From NCBI GenBank assembly GCA_964587105.1, contig CAZPKG010000005.1, positions 1-64,000 of the forward strand: a stretch of DNA of 64,000 nucleotides, written 5' to 3'. Positions 6,117 through 15,053 of the stretch are shown in pieces. Under the pieces are notes generated by a model. It had not been told where the DNA came from. It worked only from the letters and a program-made list of their open reading frames with translations, and ran no database searches. The translations under genes were made by a program, and so were the position numbers. The DNA comes from JABWCQ01 sp964587105. GTDB taxonomy: Bacteria > Electryoneota > RPQS01. Position 1 is the stretch's first letter; each line of letters begins with the position of its first letter.

Positions 6117-7541
6117 TTACTCTGCGCGAACGAAGAACACTCTCATTGAACTTGCTGCGACGGGGAGTGACGCGACGGTCGCGGTTGTAGTGAGTTCCAA
6201 GCTGTAGTCGAGCGGATTGGCACTCGGATCGGCGCTGGACCAGAGCGTGTAGATCGCTGCGCCGGGCACGGGCTGCCACCTGAATGAAAGCGAATCTCCG
6301 ACGCGAATCACGGATAGTGCGACCGGCGCGGGAAGGCGGTCGGCATTTTCAAAGGTATTGAACATAGTGGCGAGCAATTCGCCGTCGCGGTCGGCAGCAA
6401 GCTCCCAAAACATCCCGCCGCCAAGATTTTCATTCAGAACGTACTCGCATTTCTCGCGAATGGAAACCGTGTCTTCATAGCTGATAAACACGTTTGCCGC
6501 AGGATTGTGCAAATAGGGCACGTGCGAAATCGGATGATAGAAGCGCGTGTAGCCGTCCTGGTTGACATAATGGTCGCGCAAGTCCCAATGATCGTAGTAG
6601 CCATTCTCCCATGTGCCGTTTGGTGATCTGCCGCTGAAGGTTTGATAAAGGCCGTTGTTGGTGTCATTCACATTGCCAAAACCGACGCCGTAGAACGGCA
6701 TACCGACGACGAGTTGATTGCGGGGCACTCCGGCGGCGATATAGGCGTCGAGCGCGGCATCGGTATTGAAGCCAGAATGAAACGGTTCGGAAAACGGATT
6801 AGCCGGATCGAAAAACAGCGGCGCGTTGAAATAGGTGTAATCGGCCCACGCTCCGGCGAAATCGTAACACATCACATTGATGAAATCCACTGCGGCGGAA
6901 AGCGCTGGCAGATTCAGGTTGGCGATATGCGAGGGTGAGGCTGATGTTGCGAGTGTCAACAGAAATTCACGCGCTTCCACGTTCTCAAGCGAATCGAGCT
7001 TGTGGCGAATGTGCTGGCACAACAGCACGAAATTGGCAGAGTCTTCGGGCCGCTCAATGTTGCCGGGTTCGCCGCCGCCGTCGGGGTATTCCCAATCGAG
7101 ATCAATTCCGTCAAAGCCGTGCTCAAGGATAAAATCAATACACGAATTGGCGAACAGTTCGCGGTTCGCGGGTGAAAAAGCGACATCGGAAAAGTAGTTG
7201 CTCCAACTCCAGCCGCCGACGGAAATCAGTGTTTGCAGATTCGGGTGTTGTTGTTTCAGGATGCGCAATTGATGAAAATTACCGCGCTCGCATCCGGGAT
7301 CCCAGCAATCGCCCGGATAGAAGCGGTCAATATCGGCATATGGATCACCGAGTGCGATTTCTCCGTTGGAGATATTCGCGAAAGCGTAATTGATGTGCGT
7401 CAGATGCTCGGCGGGAATATCAGTAATCAGATAGTTTCGCCCGTAGATTGCCCATTCGGGGTAATATCCGACGATGCGTTGTGCGTGAGCGATGCTTGCC
7501 AAACAGCACAACAGTAAAATACTATTCAGCCGTAACCACAT
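6117..7541 (-). CDS. Secreted glycoside hydrolase family 18 chitinase
   Basis: A 474-residue enzyme predicted to cleave beta-1,4-linked GlcNAc polymers. Signal peptide residues 1-20 (ending AHA-Q). The GH18 barrel begins at RIVGYYPEW, carries the substrate-site SVGGW (107-111) and the catalytic DGIDLDWEYP (144-153, proton donor E151), and later has MCYDFAGAW, VVGMPFYG and GGGMFWEL, all expected barrel strands. The final 65 residues form an FN3-like module (SLSFRWQPVPGA, YTLWSSADPSA) shared with the two upstream genes. There is no YPNPFN sorting domain. The start overlaps the 3' end of the preceding gene by 20 nt, so it is the third gene of an operon. Chitin use is a family inference; other GlcNAc polymers are possible. 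Confidence 0.92.
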   Translation of the reverse strand: MWLRLNSILLLCCLASIAHAQRIVGYYPEWAIYGRNYLITDIPAEHLTHINYAFANISNGEIALGDPYADIDRFYPGDCWDPGCERGNFHQLRILKQQHPNLQTLISVGGWSWSNYFSDVAFSPANRELFANSCIDFILEHGFDGIDLDWEYPDGGGEPGNIERPEDSANFVLLCQHIRHKLDSLENVEAREFLLTLATSASPSHIANLNLPALSAAVDFINVMCYDFAGAWADYTYFNAPLFFDPANPFSEPFHSGFNTDAALDAYIAAGVPRNQLVVGMPFYGVGFGNVNDTNNGLYQTFSGRSPNGTWENGYYDHWDLRDHYVNQDGYTRFYHPISHVPYLHNPAANVFISYEDTVSIREKCEYVLNENLGGGMFWELAADRDGELLATMFNTFENADRLPAPVALSVIRVGDSLSFRWQPVPGAAIYTLWSSADPSANPLDYSLELTTTATVASLPVAASSMRVFFVRAE

Positions 7542-9942
7542 AGACTCTCTCTAAATTTGCGGGCAGCGGAATCAACGCTGAAGTTGCAGGAGTGTTTAAT
7601 TCCAACGTGTAAGTTCCAAACGGCGCGCTCGGATCTGCGCTGGACCATAATGTGTATTGTGTTGCACCGGAAACGGGAAGCCAACGGAAGGAAAGCGAGT
7701 CGATCAAGGTGGTGATGGTGAGATTTTGCGGCGCATCGAGACCGCCGACTGTTCCTTTGCGCATCCCGTTGCCAAAACTTGCCACCCACACTTCATTTGT
7801 GTTGTAGGGATTAAAGAACACACGCTGGGGATGCATGAACGGATATTCGGCAAGCTGTGTCCATGTTGGAGTCGCGTTGGTCAAGTTGCTTGTGTAAAAC
7901 AAGCCGCTCTCTTCGGTGGAGACGTAAGCGATATTCAGGTCTTCAGGATGAACGGTGATGGATTCACTGTAGAGTTCATCACAAATTCTCGTCCATGACG
8001 CGCCGCGATTGGTCGTGCGAAAGATTCCGCCGCGATCATTCGGCGCGCCGCCCCAACCGCGATGAACCGCTACGTACCATGTATTTTGACTTGCGTCGTG
8101 CGGATCAATTACAACATCTTTGGTCCAATAGACCATCGCGGAGTCGGAGCGGTCTGTCCAGCTTGTGCCTTGATTGGTCGAGACAAAAATTCCCGAACTG
8201 TAAGTGAACTGCGTCGTGCGTCTGCCGGAATAGGTACAGACCACCGTTCCGTCGTTCAACACTTCGACGGTGTAGGGATGGCCTTCGGTTCTCGGAGGAA
8301 CGGCGACGCGTGTCCACGTTGAGCCGACTCCTGCTGAGAGATTATTGGTGCGAAAGATGCCGCCTTGTGTCGAGTGCACGACACTCGCGTACATGCGTTC
8401 ACTGTTTGTCGGGTCGAGCGCAAGCCAGATGACCGGATGATTGAAATCATGCATCATCGTCCATGTACTTCCGGAATCACTTGACAGGAAAATCTGCCCA
8501 TCGCCGCCGTCAATGCGCGCATCTGTCAGGTATGTGCTCTGATAGAGATCATGCACTGTGCTGGCCGCGCTGTAGAGTTTGCCGTTCGCGTGCTGAACGG
8601 TTTGATAGACCGTGTTGACGGAATAGGCGTTGTTCATATCGAGCGCCGGTCTGCCCCATGTTTCGCCGCCATCGAGACTGTAGCCTGCGGTGATGTCGGT
8701 CCAACTGGCAAACATCTTTTGAGGTGTTGACCAATGAATATGCCAGACGCTCGTGGGTTCGAGGCCGTTCGAGTGATAGAAAAGGCCTTGCGGTGTGTTA
8801 GCTCCGCTCGGATTCAAGTCATCGGGATTCACATAAAGCGCGCGGAAAGTTTGTCCGCCGTCGGTAGTCATGTGCGTGAAGCCATAATCGGTGATAATGC
8901 ATTGCCACGGATTGCTGGGCGCGACGGCAAATCCTAACGCTTGCCCCGCCCAACCCCAGCCTTCATCGCCGCCTTGTCCGCACCAACCCGTTTGTACGTT
9001 AACGTTGCTGACGGTTTGCATCAAGCTCGTCCAATTCGCACCGCCGTTGGTGGAACGCAAAACATGCGGATGATAAAACGGCGGATTACCACCGGCGGCC
9101 CACATCGTATCCACTTCGTTGTTGGACATACCTACAAAAAATGGAATTGAACCTGCCGGTAAACTGGCAAATCGGCTCACCCAATTCGGATCGCCGAGCG
9201 TGTGCGTGTAAAGCCCCTGTGTGATTTCAAAATCACCGCCGCCGATACCAGGATAGACATCAGCGTTCGGAGCGGTTGTGCAAAGAAATTTCACTGTGTT
9301 GCCTGACGAGCTTCCGGCGAAGGAAATCATTGCTTGCCCGGCGGCGATGCCGACGATATTGGACAGCGAGAAGATTTGTCCGCCGTCGGTGGAACGCAAC
9401 AGACCGAAGCTTGTGCCGACATAAATTGTGTCCGCGCGAAAGAACGCACCGGCGATGTGCAGTCCGCCCGAATCACTGAAGCGCGAACTGAAACTTGTGC
9501 CGCCGTTATTGGAAAAATACAAGTTTGTGTAGGAGCTGACTAACACACGATTAGGATTGTTGTAGTCCACGAACAGGCTGTAGGCCTCTTCGCCTGTCGG
9601 ATCAAAAGTCGGAGACCATGTGAGGCCGCCGTCAGTGGATTTGACGGGACGCGCGCCGTACTCCTGATCGAGGGCGTAGCGAATGAGCGGATCGTTGGTG
9701 AAACGCATAACGCTGAGCGGACTACTGGACAGATCGCGAAAATCGAGCACGTCGAAGCTCTGTCCGCCGTCAGTGGTGTGAAACCATTCGCTCATATCGC
9801 AGCCGACATAGAACTCATTTGAGTTATGCGGTGAGATGGACGGATTAAATTGTCCGCCGCCACCGCCGCGTCCGCGCGCGAGCCATTCGGTGGGTTGGGC
9901 GATAAGCGCGATCGGGAGGAGCAGGAGTAGAAATAGTCGCAT
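7522..9942 (-). CDS. Secreted BNR/sortilin-type beta-propeller protein (GH74-like)
   Basis: An 806-residue exported protein. After a short signal peptide (MRLFLLLLLPIALIAQ) it is built of BNR/Asp-box repeats such as HTTDGGQSF, KSTDGGLTW, YFSNNGGTSF, RSTDGGQIF, RSTNGGANW, SLDGGETW, LSSDSGSTW, STNQGTSW and RTTNRGASW. This predicts one or two seven-bladed propellers like those of GH74 xyloglucanases and Vps10/sortilin proteins. Catalytic acids cannot be assigned with confidence, so hydrolase activity is unproven. The C-terminal 65 residues (SLSFRWLPVSGATQYTLWSS) are the same FN3-like module as in the chitinase. It sits 15 nt after the sugar dehydrogenase gene and overlaps the chitinase start, arguing for a shared extracellular role. 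Confidence 0.75.
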   Translation of the reverse strand: MRLFLLLLLPIALIAQPTEWLARGRGGGGGQFNPSISPHNSNEFYVGCDMSEWFHTTDGGQSFDVLDFRDLSSSPLSVMRFTNDPLIRYALDQEYGARPVKSTDGGLTWSPTFDPTGEEAYSLFVDYNNPNRVLVSSYTNLYFSNNGGTSFSSRFSDSGGLHIAGAFFRADTIYVGTSFGLLRSTDGGQIFSLSNIVGIAAGQAMISFAGSSSGNTVKFLCTTAPNADVYPGIGGGDFEITQGLYTHTLGDPNWVSRFASLPAGSIPFFVGMSNNEVDTMWAAGGNPPFYHPHVLRSTNGGANWTSLMQTVSNVNVQTGWCGQGGDEGWGWAGQALGFAVAPSNPWQCIITDYGFTHMTTDGGQTFRALYVNPDDLNPSGANTPQGLFYHSNGLEPTSVWHIHWSTPQKMFASWTDITAGYSLDGGETWGRPALDMNNAYSVNTVYQTVQHANGKLYSAASTVHDLYQSTYLTDARIDGGDGQIFLSSDSGSTWTMMHDFNHPVIWLALDPTNSERMYASVVHSTQGGIFRTNNLSAGVGSTWTRVAVPPRTEGHPYTVEVLNDGTVVCTYSGRRTTQFTYSSGIFVSTNQGTSWTDRSDSAMVYWTKDVVIDPHDASQNTWYVAVHRGWGGAPNDRGGIFRTTNRGASWTRICDELYSESITVHPEDLNIAYVSTEESGLFYTSNLTNATPTWTQLAEYPFMHPQRVFFNPYNTNEVWVASFGNGMRKGTVGGLDAPQNLTITTLIDSLSFRWLPVSGATQYTLWSSADPSAPFGTYTLELNTPATSALIPLPANLERVYVVTAE

Positions 9943-9957
9943 CGTTGATCCTCCGAT

Positions 9958-11481
9958 TTACTGACAAACGGTTACGACTTTATAGAATCCGAGTTCGGCC
10001 AGAACCGCGAACGGTGTGATGTTGTAGCGGACACGGTTGTCGAGGTCGGCCACGATGCCGCCGGCAACTTGGGACCAACCACTCGGGAACGGCGCTTCGC
10101 TGTCTTCCGATTGCCAGAGCGAATAGCTTGCCGCTGCGCCGCCGACGTGAGTCCATGAGAAAAATACCGAGTCCTCGGATACAGTGATTGAAACGTCAGT
10201 TGCGGAAACATGGAAGCAATCGTCGCATTCATCGGGGATACCGTCCAAATCAACATCCTGTGACAATCCGTAGGCAATATCGCAGGCATCGGAGATGTTG
10301 TTGCCGTTGCAATCCACAAGATTGTTGGGAATGGCTTTGAACACTTCGCCGCCGTTCAAATCGCAAATGTACAATTCACCGAAGGCGTCTTCACCGAAGC
10401 TTGAGATACTCGTAATGGAAAAGGTTGGCGGATCAAATGCGGTTGTCCAGACGGTTGAATCAGTCGTGCCGCCTGCGCCGTTCCAATTGAAGCTCCAGAT
10501 TTGATTGCCGCAGTAGTCCGCGTAGAAGTACTTGCCCTGCAAACTGGGGATGGCACAGCCGCGATAAACATAGCCGCCTGTAATGGAGCAGCCCACGCCG
10601 TGAGAGTAAGCCGTGACGGGAAGTGTGAGGTTCGGTGAGTTGCAGGTGCAGCCGCTCAATCCTGTGCACGAGAATCCTTCCATGCAGCGCCAGCCGTAGT
10701 TGCGCCCACCGGTGTCGCTCGCGGCGGTGACGTTGACCTCTTCCCACGCGCCTTGACCTACGTCGGCAATGTACAAATCGTGCGTTACTCTGTCAAAGCT
10801 CCAGCGCCACGGATTGCGTAAGCCGAGCGACCAAATCTCTTCACGATAACCGGGTACGCCGACGAACGGATTGTCAGCAGGAATCGCGTAGTTGAGCGGC
10901 GGCGCGGTGTTATTCACGTCAATGCGGAGCATCTTGCCGAGCAGTGTATTGGTGTTTTGTCCGTTACCTTGCGGATCGTTGGCGTCGCCGCCATCACCTA
11001 ACCCGAAGTACAAGTAGCCGTCCGAGCCAAATTGTATGCAGCCGCCGTTGTGATTGCTGAACGGTTGTGTTTGGGTCAAGATGTTAAGACGAGTCGTGGC
11101 AATCGCGCTGTCAGGATCGTTTGATGCGGTGTAGCGCGAGATGATGCTGGTACCCGCATTGTCGTTGTAGCTGACGTAGAAGAAGTGGTTGGTTTGATAG
11201 TCAGGATGGAAGGCCAGTCCGAGCAGGCCGCGTTCGTTGCCGGAACTGATGACAATCGAGTCAATGTCGAGAAAGGGAGTGGCTTCGAGCGTGTTGCTGA
11301 TCAGATTGAATACACGCACGCGGGCTTCAAACTGTTCGAGAATGAAGATGCGCTCATAATCCCCGGGCGCATAGGTCACAAATAACGGTCGGGCAAGCCC
11401 GCTGGCAATGCGGACGGTAGTTTGGGCGAGCAGGGGCGTGGCCAGGGCGAGGGCGAGGAGAAGGGGTAGAATTCGTCTCAT
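9958..11481 (-). CDS. Secreted PQQ-type glucose/sorbosone dehydrogenase-like protein
   Basis: A 507-residue exported protein of the soluble quinoprotein glucose/L-sorbosone dehydrogenase family, which oxidise sugars with bound PQQ and Ca2+. Signal peptide 1-20. Family marks are GLARPLFVTYAPGD, ERGLLGLAFHPDY, NHNGGCIQFGSDGYLYFGLGDGGDANDPQGN, GKMLRIDV, EEIWSLGLRNPWRWSFD, ADVGQGAWEEVN, NYGWRCMEG and GGYVYRGC. A Cys-rich insertion (CSCTGLSGCTC-like) sits in the middle. A short acidic calcium segment follows (DCNGNNISDACDI, DVDLDGIPDECD), as in thrombospondin type 3 repeats, then an FN3-like tail. It is the first gene of a three-gene minus-strand operon. The substrate is unknown and the protein may be a scaffold-associated sugar oxidase. 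Confidence 0.85.
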   Translation of the reverse strand: MRRILPLLLALALATPLLAQTTVRIASGLARPLFVTYAPGDYERIFILEQFEARVRVFNLISNTLEATPFLDIDSIVISSGNERGLLGLAFHPDYQTNHFFYVSYNDNAGTSIISRYTASNDPDSAIATTRLNILTQTQPFSNHNGGCIQFGSDGYLYFGLGDGGDANDPQGNGQNTNTLLGKMLRIDVNNTAPPLNYAIPADNPFVGVPGYREEIWSLGLRNPWRWSFDRVTHDLYIADVGQGAWEEVNVTAASDTGGRNYGWRCMEGFSCTGLSGCTCNSPNLTLPVTAYSHGVGCSITGGYVYRGCAIPSLQGKYFYADYCGNQIWSFNWNGAGGTTDSTVWTTAFDPPTFSITSISSFGEDAFGELYICDLNGGEVFKAIPNNLVDCNGNNISDACDIAYGLSQDVDLDGIPDECDDCFHVSATDVSITVSEDSVFFSWTHVGGAAASYSLWQSEDSEAPFPSGWSQVAGGIVADLDNRVRYNITPFAVLAELGFYKVVTVCQ

Positions 11482-11690
11482 AATTGGTCATCCTTTAAGT
11501 GAATTATTCATCCGTCTTACAAGTTACTCCTTCTCTGTGGAAACTTGCAAGTGTCACGCGAAGTTTCTGAAGATTCGTGCGTTTCCTTTCCGCAACACCT
11601 GGCCTAAATGGATGAAATTATTCAAATGTTCAATTCATTAACCTGCGTTTGGAACCTCGGAGGCTTCACCGTTGTTCAACATCTGACAGC

Positions 11691-11719
11691 TTGACAAAAT
11701 TAGTTAGAATTCCGAAATT
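11691..11719 (+). promoter_or_regulatory. Possible promoter of the metal-related locus
   Basis: TTGACA at 11691-11696, 17 nt, then GAAATT at 11714-11719. The -35 is perfect and the -10 is weak. A start 7 nt later would fall on the ATG at 11726, implying a leaderless transcript; no Shine-Dalgarno sequence is seen before that ATG. The rest of the 244-nt gap to the divergent dehydrogenase gene shows nothing I can name. Confidence 0.35.
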
Positions 11720-11725
11720 GTTACC

Positions 11726-12157
11726 ATGATGTCCGTTCGCACCAGTAAATTCAGCCGCTGGCTGGCCATAGCGACACTATTCACAGTTGTTCTGACTGTG
11801 TCGGTGCCGTTTTATTGCTCCACGGGGTGGTGCTGTGCGAAGCATCAAACGGAACAGCAACAGGACGCACCCAAGGCAAGCTGTTGTGCCGCCAAGAGTG
11901 AGACACAAGTCCAGTCCAGTGAATCGGGTTCATGCTGTGACCGACAGGCTCACTCCACGACTCCAGACACGAATAAGTGCGACGGCGGATGCGCGACGGG
12001 TTGTTGCAGACTTGCTGCGATGCCGTATGTGCTCAGCCCCATTGTGAAGATTCTGATTTCCACGCCGGCAACGCTGTTGACTCCGGCTGCCGTGCTGAAT
12101 ACTGGAATTGAACTGTCCGACTACATTCCTCAGCCTCCTCGAGTTCTGTCCGCATAA
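11726..12157 (+). CDS. Small Cys-rich membrane/periplasmic protein, metal-locus associated
   Basis: A 143-residue protein. Residues 10-30 are a signal anchor (WLAIATLFTVVLTVSVPFYC). The exported middle is rich in paired cysteines: GWCCAKH, ASCCAAK, GSCCDRQ and KCDGGCATGCC, within 75 residues and mixed with Gln/Ser/Thr. A second hydrophobic stretch (YVLSPIVKILISTPATLLTPAAVL) precedes the C-terminal IPQPPRVLSA. CC pairs suggest thiolate metal binding, and the neighbours (TonB receptor with CALCGS, two YHS-like proteins) point the same way, but no named family is recognised. It leads a plus-strand gene group. A hairpin region of about 108 nt separates it from the receptor gene. Function is not known. 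Confidence 0.7.
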   Translation: MMSVRTSKFSRWLAIATLFTVVLTVSVPFYCSTGWCCAKHQTEQQQDAPKASCCAAKSETQVQSSESGSCCDRQAHSTTPDTNKCDGGCATGCCRLAAMPYVLSPIVKILISTPATLLTPAAVLNTGIELSDYIPQPPRVLSA

Positions 12158-12181
12158 TTTTGCAGGAGAACTCCGTCCGGC

Positions 12182-12252
12182 GCTCTCCTGTTTGTGGAGA
12201 GAACGGTAACCAAAAAGAATCATGGCCGCTGTTCCGACAGCGGCCATTTTAT
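12182..12252 (+). promoter_or_regulatory. Two tandem leader hairpins, possible attenuator or partial terminator
   Basis: CTCTCC/GGAGAG (about 12183-12202) is followed by ATGGCCGCTG-TTCCGAC-AGCGGCCAT (12222-12247) and then TTTATTTA. The second hairpin plus T-rich tail resembles a terminator placed between the Cys-rich gene and the receptor gene, whose AGGAGC ribosome site starts a few bases later. It could lower or condition read-through. Confidence 0.5.
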
Positions 12253-12265
12253 TTAGGAGCAGGAT

Positions 12266-14461
12266 ATGAGGAACTGGAAAACACATCTCGCGATACTCGC
12301 CATCGTATTACCACTGCAATTGTGGGCGGGCGTATTGCGCGGGATGATTCACGATCAAGACACGGGGGACGTGCTGGTTGGTGCATCGGCTATGCTGGTA
12401 GGCACTCAGCGCGGCGCAGCTACGAATGCCGGTGGATTATTCAGAATTGACAATCTCGCTGCGGGAACTTACTCGCTCAAGATTTCGATGATGGGCTACG
12501 AATCACTGACGATGGATGTGGCCATCGGCGAGACCGATACGGTGATGCTGCATTTGGCGATCCCGCCAACCGCGATGCAGATGGGTGAAGTGAATATTGA
12601 AACAGAACGCACGCATTCGGGCATCAGCGCCAATGAGCCGGTACGCACGGAAGTAATCGGCGGCGCGGAATTGCAGGAGCGCAGTCCCGACGGAAAGGTG
12701 ATGACGGCATTGCAAGGCCGGACGGGTTTGCGCACCAAGCCTTGCGCGCTGTGTGGTTCGATGGGAATCGGCTTGCAAGGACTTGATCCCTCCTATACCG
12801 AAATTAACGTGGACGGAATGCCCGTGATGTCGGGACTCGGCACACTCTACGGACTGGACGGATTGTCCGTTGCCGACGTGAAGGAATTGCAAATCTCGAA
12901 AGGTTCGGGCTCGAATCTGTTCGGCAGCGGCGCGATTGCCGGAGCGGTGAATTTGGTGAGCGTCAGGCCGACGGTTGCGCGCACGCTATCCGGCAACATT
13001 TCCGCCAACAATAACGGACAGAACACGATTTCTGCTAATGCATCGGGCTTGACGGGCTCGCTACCGATGCGGTTTTCGTTTTTGCATTCGGCTGAACCGA
13101 ATTATGTTGATCAGGACGATGACGGCTTGACGGACACGCCGAAGTATCGTAGATTGAATTTCCAAGTTGGCGCGTCGCCAAAGGTCGGCAAAGGTGAATT
13201 GCGGCTGGGCGGTCGTGTATATGACGAACGCAGATTTGCAGGCGAGACTAATTGGAATCGCAATGACCGTGGTTCAGCGGACGTGTATGGCCGTGAAATC
13301 TACACCGATCGCAAGGAAGTTTCAGCGAAATACTCGTCGCCGCTGACGGGTAAATTCCATTGGTTCGCTGAAGCGGCGGGCGTGATGCATGCGCATGATT
13401 CATGGTATGGTTCGACCGCTTACAATGCCGACCAGAAACTGGTGATTGCGAAAACCTCGGGACAGCGCGAGTGGAACAACCGTCACTCGTCCGTGTTTGA
13501 GCTGTTCTATAATCACCAAACCTATACCGACAATTTGCAGTTGGCTACGCCGACGGAATTGATTTACAACACACCGGGCGCGACGATTGAGCACACGATG
13601 CGTGTGGACAGCTCGGGGCGGTGGACGGTTCAAGGCGGCGCGAAGATTGAATACTGGAACGAGTGGGGCACGCAGGTGATTCCGCGCGGCACGCTGTTGT
13701 GGAAGCCGAATGTGGCAACAGCATTGAGACTTTCGGGCGGCACGGGATTTCGTCCGGTGTCGATCTTCAGTCTCGAAGAGGCCACGATGGCGGGCTTTGC
13801 GAATGTCGAAGTTCCCAGCACGCTCTCACCGGATCGCAGTACGGCGGGAAGCCTCGGACTTAACAAGCAGTGGTTGGGCCGCGAAGCCGGATTGACGCTT
13901 GACCTTTCGGGATTCTACACACACTTCGACCGCAAGGTTGTGCTGCGCTATGGGCACCACGCGGGCGAAACATTGTACACCAATTCTTCGAATGCTTACA
14001 CCGCAGGCGGCGAAGTGCAAGCGACGTTAAGTTTTAATTCGGGCTGGACGATTGACGCCGGTGGACGCGTGTCGGAAGTGCGCTATGAAGATCAAAACGG
14101 CGAAATGCGCAACGCCGAATTCCAAAACAAATTTACGGCCAACACAAGCATTCGTAAAGCGTTCAAGAACCAAGGAATCACGACCGAGTTATCGAGCGCA
14201 ATTTACGGCCCGCAATATATTCCGCAAGGCCGCTCACGTTCGCAATCTCCGACGTATGCTATCTGGAACGCCGGAATAACGAAGTCGTGGAAGTCGGTGA
14301 GCCTGTCGGGTTCTGTGAACAACCTGTTCGACTGGACGCAATCGGATGATCCGTATTTGCGCGACGATCAAGGCCGATTGTTGCTCGATTCGTCGATGAT
14401 CTATGGCCCGCTGTTGGGCCGCACATTTGCACTCGCTTTGACGTGGCGCTATGGTTCGTGA
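12266..14461 (+). CDS. TonB-dependent receptor, CALCGS type
   Basis: A 731-residue outer-membrane gated channel. Signal peptide about 1-22, a carboxypeptidase-regulatory-like domain (GVLRGMIHDQDTGDVLVGAS..., 23-105), then the plug (GGAELQERSPDGKVMTALQG), followed by a 22-strand barrel ending in the aromatic-rich FALALTWRYGS. The plug carries KPCALCGSMGIGLQGLDPSY, with two cysteines flanking ALCG, typical of a receptor subgroup found with Cys-rich and YHS proteins. I infer a metal or metal-complex substrate. TonB, ExbB and ExbD are not in the window. An AGGAGC ribosome site precedes the ATG. The following gene begins within 40 nt. The receptor call is secure; the substrate is a guess. Confidence 0.92.
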   Translation: MRNWKTHLAILAIVLPLQLWAGVLRGMIHDQDTGDVLVGASAMLVGTQRGAATNAGGLFRIDNLAAGTYSLKISMMGYESLTMDVAIGETDTVMLHLAIPPTAMQMGEVNIETERTHSGISANEPVRTEVIGGAELQERSPDGKVMTALQGRTGLRTKPCALCGSMGIGLQGLDPSYTEINVDGMPVMSGLGTLYGLDGLSVADVKELQISKGSGSNLFGSGAIAGAVNLVSVRPTVARTLSGNISANNNGQNTISANASGLTGSLPMRFSFLHSAEPNYVDQDDDGLTDTPKYRRLNFQVGASPKVGKGELRLGGRVYDERRFAGETNWNRNDRGSADVYGREIYTDRKEVSAKYSSPLTGKFHWFAEAAGVMHAHDSWYGSTAYNADQKLVIAKTSGQREWNNRHSSVFELFYNHQTYTDNLQLATPTELIYNTPGATIEHTMRVDSSGRWTVQGGAKIEYWNEWGTQVIPRGTLLWKPNVATALRLSGGTGFRPVSIFSLEEATMAGFANVEVPSTLSPDRSTAGSLGLNKQWLGREAGLTLDLSGFYTHFDRKVVLRYGHHAGETLYTNSSNAYTAGGEVQATLSFNSGWTIDAGGRVSEVRYEDQNGEMRNAEFQNKFTANTSIRKAFKNQGITTELSSAIYGPQYIPQGRSRSQSPTYAIWNAGITKSWKSVSLSGSVNNLFDWTQSDDPYLRDDQGRLLLDSSMIYGPLLGRTFALALTWRYGS

Positions 14462-14497
14462 AACAAACAACCCAAACTACAAAATAGGATGAACAAG

Positions 14498-15049
14498 ATG
14501 AAGAAGCTCGTATTGACCGCACTCGTGCTGTGCGTTAGCATGATCAACGCTTTTGCCGAAGAAGGCGAAGCCGCGAAGACCGGCGCGGCCACGATGGCCA
14601 AAGAGGCGACTGCAGTCGTCGCCGTAACAAGTGAAGTTACTCCCGCCGGAGCCTACCCGCTGGCCGTTTGCCCGGTGAGCGGCGAAACTCTGGGCGAGAT
14701 GGGCGATCCGGTGGTCAAGGTCTATGATGGCCGCGAAGTGAAGTTCTGCTGCAAGAACTGCGTCGGCACGTTTGAGAAGGATTTGAAAAGTTCGATGAGC
14801 ATTCTCGACAAGAAGATCATCGAAGCCAAGAGCGCGAGCTATCCGCTCGGCGTGTGTGTTGTCAGCGGTGAGAAGCTCGGCGGCATGGGCGAACCCGTGA
14901 AGCACATGTACAAGAACCGCCTGGTTGAGTTCTGCTGCGGTAACTGCATCGCAACTTTTGAAAAAGACCCTGATAAGTACCTTGCGATGATTGACGCGGC
15001 GGCCAAGCCCGCCGAAGCGGTTCCGGCTGAGAACGAAAAGAAGGAATAA
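14498..15049 (+). CDS. Periplasmic double YHS/TRASH-like metal-binding protein
   Basis: A 183-residue exported protein. Signal peptide MKKLVLTALVLCVSMINAFA, an Ala/Glu-rich linker, then two tandem copies of about 55 residues: YPLAVCPVSGETLGEMGDPV...VKFCCKNCVGTFEKD and YPLGVCVVSGEKLGGMGEPV...VEFCCGNCIATFEKD. Each has one Cys in the VC-x-VSG block and an FCCxNC cluster, the layout of YHS/TRASH metal-sensing domains. Copper or another soft metal is the likely ligand (inference). I prefer the ATG at 14498 because AGGA lies 8-9 nt upstream; an ATG at 14489 would add three residues but overlaps that ribosome site. Located directly after the TonB receptor and 4 nt before a third YHS-like gene. Confidence 0.85.
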   Translation: MKKLVLTALVLCVSMINAFAEEGEAAKTGAATMAKEATAVVAVTSEVTPAGAYPLAVCPVSGETLGEMGDPVVKVYDGREVKFCCKNCVGTFEKDLKSSMSILDKKIIEAKSASYPLGVCVVSGEKLGGMGEPVKHMYKNRLVEFCCGNCIATFEKDPDKYLAMIDAAAKPAEAVPAENEKKE

Positions 15050-15053
15050 CTCT

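Noticed and set aside
12266..14461. Long minus-strand frames inside the TonB receptor gene and similar antisense frames elsewhere
   Set aside because: They lack ribosome sites, signal or family motifs, and mirror codon bias of the true genes in GC-rich coding DNA.
14991..15053. ATG at 14991 as start of the small YHS-like gene
   Set aside because: It would overlap the preceding coding sequence by 59 nt and place Arg/Lys-rich residues before a signal peptide; GTG at 15054 has a good ribosome site.
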